A DNA stretch of 64,000 nt. It comes from Segatella oris. GTDB taxonomy: Bacteria > Bacteroidota > Bacteroidia > Bacteroidales > Bacteroidaceae. Shown piece after piece: positions 36,960 to 46,100 of this stretch (position 1 is its first letter; every line of letters starts with the position of its first letter). The notes under the pieces were generated by a model. The model worked only from the letters and a program-made list of their open reading frames with translations. It did no database searches and had not been told where the DNA came from. The stretch lies in assembly GCF_900637655.1 (NCBI RefSeq), contig NZ_LR134384.1, forward strand, positions 992,001-1,056,000, written 5' to 3'. The translations under genes and the position numbers were made by a program.

Positions 36960-39287
36960 ATGGCATTCTTAACACCATCTCAAATCCAGAGCATAAAAGA
37001 ACATATGACGGAAGACCTATCTGTTCTTACAAAGAAATTCAAAGCCAAGAAAACTCCTTATGAAACAAGGAGTATCTCTTTGAATGAATTAGATGACTAC
37101 CTTCATGAAGGATGGGAAGAGGTATCTACTTCTAAACATAAAGCTAAGATTCAAAAACTTAAACCAACAGGTATGCGTTTTGAAGATGATATCTGGTGCA
37201 TGTTCTATAATCTCGGATTCAGAATATTGAATTATGATGAAAATTTGAGTATTCAATGGAACAATAATTCAGAAGATAAGCACCAACTTGATGTCGTAGC
37301 AGTTGGTGAAGAAGCTATTTTTGTTGTAGAATGCAAGGCTACTGAAAATATTCGACAAGCTTCTTTCAAGAAAGAGATAGGAGAAATGTGTCTTTACAAA
37401 GAAGGAGTTATGCATACTTTAAAGGAAATTTATGGCCGAGGGAAAAAGGTGAAGTTTATCTTCGCCACAAGGAATTATACTTTTTCTGATGGTTGTGACG
37501 ATGAAAAGCGCTTAAATGAAAATAAGATCTTTCAGTTTACGGATAATACATATGACTATGTTAACAGTTTAATAAAGTCATACAAATCGACTGTGATATA
37601 TCAGTTCTATGGTCTAATGTTCCAGCATGAAAGAATAAACAACGACAAGTTTCGTATCCCTGCACTTCGTGGTAGTATGGGAGGTCACGAATACTATATG
37701 CTGTCCATAGAACCTGCTAAATTGCTCAAAATAGGATTCGTACTACATAGAACAAAAGTAAATACTCAGATCTCAATGCCCACTTATCAGCGACTACTCG
37801 TTCCTTCAAGACTTAAAGGAATTGGTGAGTTTATTGATAAGGGTGGTTATTTTCCCAACACTGTTATCGTTAATTTTGACAATTCAAACAAGAAGAACAG
37901 AGTACAGTTTGAAGTTGCAAGAGGTACTGATGATACGAAAACGAAATTGGGATACCTAACTATTCCAAATGCGTATTGCATTGCGTATATCATAGACGGC
38001 CAACATCGTGTTTATGGTTATGCCAACTCAAAATATAAGGATACCAATACCATACCTGTTGTAGCATTTAACGGTTTACCTTCTGATGAGCAGTTAAAGA
38101 TATTTATGGATATCAATGAACATCAGAAAGCTGTAAGTCCTGGCTTGCGTCTTGATTTAAATGAGGATCTCAACTGGAACTCACCTCGTCTTGATTCCAG
38201 GCTTAAAGCCTTACGTTCATCTATTATCAAACAATTAGCTGCAGGAAATAATAGTGTTCTGGCAAGAAAAATTTCTATTGGTGAGGATACTGCAAAGCTC
38301 ACTTTCAAGCCTTTTGATACTGCGTTATTGCAGTCTTCCTTACTTCCTAGAACGACCTCAAAAGAGTTTACCAAACATACCGATGTCTGTCTTTATAATA
38401 CGAAATGTGTAGAGCATAATAAGGCTATGAACGATTCGCAGAAACGTATATCAAACCTTATTAAGGACTGTTATGCCTATGTTTACTACAAAATGAATGA
38501 TGGGCATGCTGACGAATATGAGAAATTTATAGAATGTAATCGTGGTACATATGCGTTCGTATCCCTTATCTCCTCATTCAATGAACACCTCATTCATCAG
38601 AACGCTCTTTCCCAAGAATCCAGCACAAAGGAACAGATCGAGAAAATGTCTCCTTATCTTGATGCTTTGATTGACTACATCTGCGAGATGCCAGCAGAAG
38701 ACAAAAGTCAGATTCTACTCATAAAGGGAGCAGGAGCAGACACTTTGTGGCTCAGAAAATATCAGAACGCGATTCGTCAACATATACCTTCGTACAATCC
38801 GGAAGGTTTGGATGCATGGCTTGAAACCCAGGATAAAGGGCTTCAAGAAGATGGTAAGTCGTGTGGTAAACTTATAGAAAAGAAAGTAAAGTCTATAGTG
38901 CTTCACAAATTGGAAGATTTGTATGGAAGTACATGGGAAAATCAAATCAAGTCCATAAAGGGAAGATGTCTCATGCGAATGGATGATAGCGAAGACGAAG
39001 TTCAGAATTGGACAGATTATTTGAACTTGCAAGATTTCAAAGAAATCATCGATAATAAATGGCATACTCAAAAAGAAAACGACGAGAATTTTATTACATT
39101 TGAAAAGGAGTTTTCTATTCAAGTAACAGAAGCATTTAGAACAAAGTCAGATAGAATTAAATGGCTAAACGACCTTATATCGTTTAGTAAGTCTTGGACA
39201 ACAACTAAAGGTCGCGCTCTGACTTTAGCTGAAGTTAATGAAATAAGGACAATCCTGCAATCGCTTACTCCAACAGATAGTATATAA
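36960..39287 (+). CDS. PD-(D/E)XK nuclease-like domain fused to DGQHR domain
   Basis: 775 residues. Near the N-terminus is a restriction-endonuclease-like core: acidic residue in RFEDDIW (about 74), D111 in HQLDVVAVG, then E124-C-K126 in FVVECKAT, i.e. D-x(12)-ExK. In the middle is YIIDGQHRVYGYA with DGQHR at 346-350, followed by IFMDINEHQKAVSPGLRLDL, the signature of the DndB-like DGQHR family. The C-terminal 300 residues are helical and unrecognised. DGQHR proteins occur in phosphorothioation (Dnd) and other defence loci. Coupling to Dam and, once, to a helicase suggests a restriction-type system; cleavage is inferred, not known. Strongly AT-rich relative to core genes. Confidence 0.85.
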   Translation: MAFLTPSQIQSIKEHMTEDLSVLTKKFKAKKTPYETRSISLNELDDYLHEGWEEVSTSKHKAKIQKLKPTGMRFEDDIWCMFYNLGFRILNYDENLSIQWNNNSEDKHQLDVVAVGEEAIFVVECKATENIRQASFKKEIGEMCLYKEGVMHTLKEIYGRGKKVKFIFATRNYTFSDGCDDEKRLNENKIFQFTDNTYDYVNSLIKSYKSTVIYQFYGLMFQHERINNDKFRIPALRGSMGGHEYYMLSIEPAKLLKIGFVLHRTKVNTQISMPTYQRLLVPSRLKGIGEFIDKGGYFPNTVIVNFDNSNKKNRVQFEVARGTDDTKTKLGYLTIPNAYCIAYIIDGQHRVYGYANSKYKDTNTIPVVAFNGLPSDEQLKIFMDINEHQKAVSPGLRLDLNEDLNWNSPRLDSRLKALRSSIIKQLAAGNNSVLARKISIGEDTAKLTFKPFDTALLQSSLLPRTTSKEFTKHTDVCLYNTKCVEHNKAMNDSQKRISNLIKDCYAYVYYKMNDGHADEYEKFIECNRGTYAFVSLISSFNEHLIHQNALSQESSTKEQIEKMSPYLDALIDYICEMPAEDKSQILLIKGAGADTLWLRKYQNAIRQHIPSYNPEGLDAWLETQDKGLQEDGKSCGKLIEKKVKSIVLHKLEDLYGSTWENQIKSIKGRCLMRMDDSEDEVQNWTDYLNLQDFKEIIDNKWHTQKENDENFITFEKEFSIQVTEAFRTKSDRIKWLNDLISFSKSWTTTKGRALTLAEVNEIRTILQSLTPTDSI

Positions 39288-39288
39288 T

Positions 39289-39471
39289 ATGGATTTCAAA
39301 GAGTTTTACCAGCAAGACGTCATATTACGTAATTACCAGCAAAAAGCTAAAAAAGAAATCTTCCGTTGGTGGAATGTTGCCGATAACATTCTATACCAGA
39401 TACCTACTGATACAAGTAAAATTCGTTTATTCACATCTATTATCCGCGACATTAACGTATGGGGACTTTAA
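39289..39471 (+). pseudogene. Truncated DEAD/DEAH helicase remnant
   Basis: 60 codons beginning one base after the nuclease-DGQHR stop: LRNYQQKAKKEIFRWW is the Q-motif region of superfamily 2 helicases, and QIPTDTSKIRLFTSI stands where Walker A (xxPTGTGKT) should be. The GTGKT core is lost (DTSKI), and the frame ends at NVWGL. No continuation of the helicase was recognised downstream, so this is a decayed 5' end of a once much longer gene. Confidence 0.75.
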
Positions 39472-39583
39472 TATAACATCTTTTTCTGTATACTCATAAT
39501 AGCTCACAAAAGTGAACTTATAAAACAATATTCTAATAGTTTGTCACAACATACAGAATCGACCATGGAGTTTTACTGGAACC

Positions 39584-39727
39584 ATGAAAGAGATGCATGA
39601 GCTGACAAAACTAATACAGGTTACATCCATACAAACAATAACACACCCTGCTATTTGGTTGCTATTGTTATTGATAGCTATTCTAATACTTTTCCATCAA
39701 TATGTGAGATATCGTCTCACATATTGA
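39584..39727 (+). CDS. Small single-helix membrane peptide (47 aa)
   Basis: MKEMHELTKLIQV... followed by a hydrophobic helix AIWLLLLLIAILILF and a short basic tail (HQYVRYRLTY). The last codons lie inside a strong hairpin that would end the transcript. Size and layout resemble small toxic or membrane-modulating peptides, but no family is recognised and it may be a chance frame in decaying DNA. Confidence 0.4.
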   Translation: MKEMHELTKLIQVTSIQTITHPAIWLLLLLIAILILFHQYVRYRLTY

Positions 39728-39735
39728 TTTATTTA
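39698..39735 (+). terminator. Hairpin terminator at end of defence-like island
   Basis: Perfect 12-base arms CAATATGTGAGA (39698-39709) and TCTCACATATTG (39715-39726), 5-base loop, followed by ATTTATTT. Confidence 0.75.
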
Positions 39736-39949
39736 ATAAATCCTATTTATCGCAAGTAAGACATTTAACCTTAGAGCTACCATGATACAATCCTGTTGAC
39801 TATTACTATGTCGAGCTCACAAAGGAGAATACCTTCGGTGATAATCCAGATGAAAGGAATTACTTGAAAACTCTTAGGGTCAAATGCATCCCCTCTGTGT
39901 GTTGGGTGATGGCGCTAAAGATCTTATGTTGCAGGATGAACAGCTTTGT

Positions 39950-40117
39950 CTATACGGTACTGAAATTCTCACAGTTTTTACTAAGATCATCTATCTGTTC
40001 TTTGTTATAGTCTTTTATTTCTTGAACAGCAGTATCTATTAGACTAGACTTTACACTGGTTGCTTCCAGAATCTTAATTACTACCAGAATAATAGCTACT
40101 GCATACCCTGCTTTCAT
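39950..40117 (-). CDS. Short hydrophobic-N-terminus ORF (55 aa), unrecognised
   Basis: MKAGYAVAIILVVIKILEAT followed by a charged helical tail (VQEIKDYNKEQIDDLSK). It could be a small membrane protein or a fragment. No ribosome-binding site or promoter is evident. The surrounding 39736-40600 contains only AT-rich DNA and a perfect 16-base palindrome TGTATGAGCTCATACA at 40189-40204. Confidence 0.25.
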   Translation of the reverse strand: MKAGYAVAIILVVIKILEATSVKSSLIDTAVQEIKDYNKEQIDDLSKNCENFSTV

Positions 40118-40624
40118 GCAAGCTGTGACACACTTATCTTAACTACATCCTTGAGTTACCACCATATTTCTGAGTCTTAGTAGTGTCATGTATGAGCTCA
40201 TACAAAGACTGTGGTATATCAACATGGTAATCGCTGTTCATTTACTTTTTATCGCGGTATAAATATGGAACATAGAACGCAAAATCGAGGAAAACAAGGA
40301 ATCGATAAGTATCACGAACCGCCTCAAAACGTCAAATCCATGTGACTATTTGAGTTAGATGGATTTGATTTTCGTTAACTATTTTTGTTTATCTTATCCT
40401 ACTTGATTATTACAAATCAAGAGCGAACAGGAATTGTAGTGAAGAGGAAGAAGATGCAAACCTTGTATGTTTCGATTTCAAAAACAGGTAAAAACAGATA
40501 CAAGCAAAAAATAAGAGAAGAGAATCGCTAAAATTAAGGTGTTTAATATAAAATATTGCTTAAAAGCTATTCGTTCCTATTATCAATGTTAGAAACAAAC
40601 AACAAGACTACTTGTATTTATAAG

Positions 40625-40712
40625 TTTTGCAACTTGCATCAAGTTACCGCATGTTTTGAGTCATATTGCATTGTATTTTGTGTCAAGTTACAACGCAATA
40701 TGAATGAAGTTA
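40625..40712. repeat. 22-bp dyad-lattice array G (4 units)
   Basis: Units start at 40625, 40647, 40669 and 40691; cores GCAACTTGCATCAAGTTA, TTTTGAGTCATATTG and TTTTGTGTCAAGTTA. The shortest array. It marks the far side of the AT-rich island, before the carbohydrate locus. Confidence 0.82.
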
Positions 40713-40985
40713 CAAATCAAGAAATTTACCATTGAAAAACAATCTCTGTTTCCCTGTTTTTTTCTATATGTTCTATTGTTACTATCCCAAATTAGGGCAA
40801 AGCATCAGAATAATCCAAGTTGTCTGTCTTATGCAATGACCCTCGCATAGTATGGCAAATGGGTATCATAGCAGAATCAACGAAAGTAATCCCAGACTTC
40901 GCTCAAACGCCTTGGGATCAAGAAAGCACATGGGCAGGAAGGATATTGGACAGGAGCTGCCTACCAATGTCCATACGCTCATTTT

Positions 40986-41091
40986 TCAACACACGCAGAT
41001 GTTTTTTTTTACGTGTTGATAAGTTCGAAAGCACGGGATTCAATTTCTCAAACAACACACGGCAGATGTTTTTTTGCGTGTTGATAAGGCT
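40986..41091 (-). terminator. Duplicated hairpin after GH43-epimerase gene
   Basis: Two direct copies, 65-66 bases apart (40988 and 41053), of CAACACACG(G)CAGATG + T-run + (A/G)CGTGTTGATAAG; CAACAC and GTGTTG arms can pair within each. They sit just past the stop of the leftward gene, so a tandem terminator is plausible although the loop carries the T-run. Confidence 0.4.
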
Positions 41092-41098
41092 CTGTTAA

Positions 41099-43192
41099 TT
41101 ACTGCACAGAGAACTTGTATACACAATGGCTGCTATATTTTTTCCCTGTTTCGAGCCATACGTTAGGCCATTCGGGATGGTTAGGACTGTCGGGATAATG
41201 CTGTGTTTCCATGCACACGGCCGAATGTTTGGGGTAACGATAGCCATGCTTACCTGCAAAGGATGCGTCGAGAAAGTTACCTGTGTAAACCTGCATGCCC
41301 GGTTCGTTGGTAAACACCTGTAACATAATCCCCGTTTTGGGGCTATACAGCGAGGCTGCCACCGTGCTTTCATCAGGTTGTCCGTTGTGCCAAGTGTTCA
41401 AACACCAGTTATGATCAAAACCATGTGCATTGCGCGTCATGGCAAAACGTTGGTTATTGATGTCTTTGCTCAATGGTGTAGGCTTGCGGAAATCCATGGG
41501 CGTACCAGCAACTTTCAGCATTTGACCTGTAGGCATATAGGTTGTGTCGGCAGGCGTATAGCGGTCGGCATTGATATAAAGCAGTTGGTTTTCGCAGTGT
41601 TGTGAGGGATTGCCATTGAGATTGAAATACGAGTGGTTGGTCATGTTGATAACCGTTTTCTTGTCTGTTGTAGCCTCGTATCTAATGTCAATGGCGTTGT
41701 CGGCCGTGAGTGTATAACGCACAGTGGCACGCACAGTGCCGGGAAAACCATTGTCGCCATCGGGCGAAACAAGGCTCATCTCTACTGTTGAGTCGTTAAG
41801 TTGCTTGCCATCGTACACCTGATACTGCCAACCCGTAAAGCCTCCGTGCAGACAATGCCCATAATTGTTGCGAGGCAGCTGCACTGTTTTGCCGTCTACA
41901 ATGATGCGTCCCTGGTTAATTCGGTTGGCATAACGCCCGATGGCTGCACCGAAATCCGACCCGAAATGCTGATAATCGGCATATTGAGCAATATTATCAT
42001 AGCCTAAAACGACATCGCGCAATGTGCCACGCCTGTCGGGAACCATGATTGAAACGATGCGCGCTCCAAAGTTTGTCAGGCATACCTCCATACCCTTACT
42101 GTTAGATAGCGTATAGAGATGAGTGCGTTTACCCTCGATGTTGGCCTCAAAATCATTGGGGTACAGTCCTGAACGCGTAGCTACACCACGGTTATCAGAC
42201 TTTATCACAGGAACTGTTTCATTCTTCTGAGAGTCTTTTTCCATCATCATTGAAGGCCAACCGTCAGCCCAAACTATACGGCTAAGCCATACCACCCGAC
42301 CTGCATCAGGGTCGGATGCCTTAAAACCATGATAAAGCATGTAGTCGTTGCCAGCGTCATCGGTAATCAGTCCTGCATTATGTCCCGGCCCCAATACACT
42401 ATCGTCTTTATCCAGCAATATGTTGTAATGGTTGTCAAGCAGACGCAGGCCGGTTTTGTCTACATATGGCCCAAAAAGACTTTTAGAGCGGCCAATGGTT
42501 ATCCGGTATGTGCTGCGAGCCCCTTCACAACATGTTCCTGTCGACCCGAAGAGATAATAATACCCTCCTCGCCGCCTGATGTAAGTTGCCTCCATAAACG
42601 TTCCTGCAACCTCACGTGGCTTAGCGCCCTGCTTTACATGCAAGCCATCGGCAGTCAATTCTACACCGTAAATGCCATGAAACGAACCGAAGAAAAGGTA
42701 TTTCTTACCTCCGTCTTCAATATAAAAGGGGTCAATGCAGTTTTGAATGCCAATCTGCTTGCTTGTAAACATACATCCGCGGTCGACAAAGGGACCGGCA
42801 GGATTATTGCTCACAGCAACGCCAATACCTGCATCCCATTCCCCGCCCCAGACTGATTTGGCATAGTATAGATGGTATTTACCGCCAACGCGCTGAATGT
42901 CGGGTGCCCAGATACCGCCTTTCGGCAGCCATTTGGGACGCGAATTGTCGGTAAAGGCCGTGCCCACCAACTTCCAGTCAACAAGGTTCGCCGAGTGGAA
43001 AATGGGGACATTACGCATATCCTCTGTAGCATAGAGATAGAATGTCCCATCTTCTGCACGTATCACCGTAGGATCGGGGGCACTCATGTCTATCACCGGC
43101 TGTCTGTTAGTTACAGTTTGTGCCAATGAAAACTGGAGGAATTGCGGTACGAATAAAGTCGCTGTAAGGATTGTTTTTGCTAAATGTTTCAT
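41099..43192 (-). CDS. GH43 glycosidase fused to aldose 1-epimerase
   Basis: 697 residues with a signal peptide. The N-terminal half (about 30-340) is a five-bladed GH43 domain: catalytic base Asp40 in SAPDPTVIR, Asp in NCIDPFYIEDG, acid Glu in GTFMEATYIRR, plus FGSTGTCCEGARSTYRI, as in arabinan/xylan-type GH43 enzymes. The C-terminal half (about 360-697) is a GalM-type mutarotase: GHCLHGG, MTNHSYFNLNG, and the C-terminal MQVYTGNFLD. The fusion could hydrolyse a terminal or internal pentose linkage and equilibrate the released sugar's anomers for uptake. Its ATG overlaps the HTCS stop by one base (TAATG), so it is coupled to its regulator. Confidence 0.9.
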   Translation of the reverse strand: MKHLAKTILTATLFVPQFLQFSLAQTVTNRQPVIDMSAPDPTVIRAEDGTFYLYATEDMRNVPIFHSANLVDWKLVGTAFTDNSRPKWLPKGGIWAPDIQRVGGKYHLYYAKSVWGGEWDAGIGVAVSNNPAGPFVDRGCMFTSKQIGIQNCIDPFYIEDGGKKYLFFGSFHGIYGVELTADGLHVKQGAKPREVAGTFMEATYIRRRGGYYYLFGSTGTCCEGARSTYRITIGRSKSLFGPYVDKTGLRLLDNHYNILLDKDDSVLGPGHNAGLITDDAGNDYMLYHGFKASDPDAGRVVWLSRIVWADGWPSMMMEKDSQKNETVPVIKSDNRGVATRSGLYPNDFEANIEGKRTHLYTLSNSKGMEVCLTNFGARIVSIMVPDRRGTLRDVVLGYDNIAQYADYQHFGSDFGAAIGRYANRINQGRIIVDGKTVQLPRNNYGHCLHGGFTGWQYQVYDGKQLNDSTVEMSLVSPDGDNGFPGTVRATVRYTLTADNAIDIRYEATTDKKTVINMTNHSYFNLNGNPSQHCENQLLYINADRYTPADTTYMPTGQMLKVAGTPMDFRKPTPLSKDINNQRFAMTRNAHGFDHNWCLNTWHNGQPDESTVAASLYSPKTGIMLQVFTNEPGMQVYTGNFLDASFAGKHGYRYPKHSAVCMETQHYPDSPNHPEWPNVWLETGKKYSSHCVYKFSVQ

Positions 43193-46100
43193 TATTCTTT
43201 ATTAAATTCTTTGGGCAAAATACCAAACTGTTCATAGAAGCATTTGGTGAAATAACTCGGACTGGAAAAGCCCACACTGTAACATACTTCGTTCACCTTC
43301 TTGTCGCCTACTTTAAGCATTTCAGCAGCCGCTTTAAGTCTTTCTATACGTATATAGTTGTTGGGCGACTGGTCTAATGTGCCACGTACCTTGCGGTTAA
43401 GACTCGTGCGACTCATATTCATCTCGGCCGCCAAGAGGTCTACATTAAAGTCGCTGTTACTTATGTTGCGCATAACGGCCGCCTTTAATCTTTCCAAGAA
43501 CTCGGCGTCGGCAGGACTGATAGAGGCAGATGATGCCGAAACAAATGGCGAAGTAGCATACATCTTCTTTATTTCCTCGCGTTGCCGTAACAGGTTTTGC
43601 ACAGTTTGTGAAAGGAAATCCATGGAGAAAGGCTTCACAATATACGCATCTGCACCACTTTCCATTCCCTCCATCTTACCTCGTTCAGAGGTAACGGCCG
43701 TTAATATGATTACAGGAATATGTGAAAGGTCGACATTGTACTTGATACGACGACATAGTTCCATACCGTCCATGGGTTCCATCATCACGTCAGTAACCAC
43801 AAGGTTAACATTGTTATACTCCATTTGCAGTAAAGCACTTTCTCCATCGGTGGCCGTAATAATATTGTATTCTCTTTCTAAACATCGCTTTTCATACTGC
43901 AGCATCTGCACATTATCTTCAACCAGCAGCAGCGTATATGGTTTAGCCTGCGCTTCCTGTATAGTTTCAGGTTCAGCTTTCACTGTTGTTACGTCTCCCT
44001 TTCCATTAGCATCCAGTCTTACAGGGACCTCTTGTACCAAGGGTAAGGTAAGCACAAACACGTTCGTATCGGTTTCATTTCCCATACGTAGGTGACCATT
44101 ATGCAGCTCGGCCAGTGAACGAGCGAGGGCCAAGCCAATGCCTGTGCCCGATGTGGAGTGCTCGGCAGTATCAATACGGAAGAAAGGTTCGAAAATCCTT
44201 TCACGCAGTTCCATAGGGATAATATTGCCATCGTTAGCCACGATGAAGAATAGTTGCGTATCATCGGTTTTCAATGTCACAGAGACATACGATAGACAGT
44301 ACTTCACAGCATTATTAATCAGATTGCTTACGATCTTGGTAAACCCTTCATGGTCAACATATCCATGTAGGTTACTTTGCAGAGAGAGCGTGGCATTGAT
44401 ATTCTTCTCACGCATTACCGAGCAAAATCTGTTATAAACATCGGTAACTATCTTCGTAAGGTTGCAATATTCGAAATTCAGACGCAAGCCATCTTTCTCT
44501 GTCTTGCGAAAATCTAATAGCTGATTTATCAGATCGGTAAGCCTCCGCGTATTTTCATACATGATATTGAGGTCGTCTTTGACATCATTGTCTTTTACTT
44601 TCTGCGTGCTGAGAATATTCTCTAAGGGACCTAAAATCAGTGTAAGCGGTGTCCGTATCTCGTGCGCCACGTTGGTAAAGAAGTGTATCTTGCTCTGGTA
44701 TAGTTCCTGTTCTTTACGCGTTTCGAAAGCTTCCATAGCCAGCTGGCGACGTGTTTCGGAGCGGTGGTTCCAATAACGCATTAGCAACCATATTAAAATA
44801 CTGAGCAAAACTACATAAAACAGTTTAGCCCAGAAGGAAAACAGAAAAAACGGACGCACATCAATGTCTAACTTGTACACATTGGGGTAGGTCTTTCCAT
44901 TCTGGTCTTTCATACGCACTATTAGCTGATAAGAACCGGCAGGCAAATTGGCATAAGTCATGAAGAAGTCTGCCCCCAACGGTTGCCAGTCTTTGTCGAA
45001 ACCTTCAAGCTTATACTCTAACGAACCCCAATTCTGTCTTGAATAGCTCAAGGGTACAACATGTAATCTAAAAGCATTTTGATTGTAGGCCAATGATAAC
45101 TTATGGGTAAACACGATGTTCTTTTCCAAAGGTGTATCCTTCGTGAAATTATCCACGTGTTCGTTCCCTATATATAGGTCGGTAGCAACAAGTCGGGGTA
45201 CGCGCTGTTCTTTTTTAAAAGCCGAGGGTGAAAAACGCACAATACCACTAAGACTTCCAAAATAAATACGCCCACGCTTATCAATGAGAGAAGAGTTATA
45301 GTTAAACTGGTTATCGAGTAACATCGTACGGTTATTATAGGTGCGCACGTCGCCATTATGAGGATCGTAGCGTACGAAACCGGCATAACCCGAAAGCCAA
45401 AATACTCCATCGCGATCTTCCTCTATGCGGAAGAAAGTAGACGTACTGTTAAGAATTCCTTGCTGCAAGGATTTGAAACGGTGAGTCAGAAAATTAAACT
45501 TACACACACCTCCTCCCTGCGTTGTCACCCAAATATTTCCATTACTGTCTTCAAATATACTCAGGGCCTTGTTTGATGTAAGTCCCGATTGGGTTGCTTT
45601 AAAGTTTTCCCATCGGCCATTATGCCGCATAAATACGCCATTGGTCTGTGTGGCTAACCACAGATTCCCATGCGAATCAAAACTTACATCATTGATGAGC
45701 ACAGGAGGAACAGCCCTGTCATAGATAAAGGTCTGGGTACTGGCGTTGTAAGTACACAGACCACGTATGGTACCAAGGCACATTACGCCCTGCGGTGAAC
45801 GCGCTATACTGAAGATTGTGTTATCGTGAAGCGATCCCTGACGACCGTCAGCCTTGAATGTTTTCACAAGTCGATGGGTATGGGTATCAATGATTCGCAA
45901 GCCCGAAGCAAATGTGCCCACCCACAATTCATTATCATTTACACAAAGACCATGTATATTAGGGAATGCATTGCTATCCACAATATAGCTAAACGTTTCA
46001 TTATCAGGATCCATACAGTTCAGCCCACTATCTTCTGTCCCTATCCATATCTTCCCTTGTTTGTCCATAACCATTTCGCGCACACGACGCCCATGTAATC

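Noticed and set aside
39472..40600. Insertion sequence causing helicase truncation
   Set aside because: No transposase, terminal inverted repeats or target duplication could be found; deletion or drift is as likely.
40820..41098. 92-codon plus-strand frame before the GH43-epimerase gene
   Set aside because: It runs through duplicated hairpins and T-runs and has no protein-like pattern.
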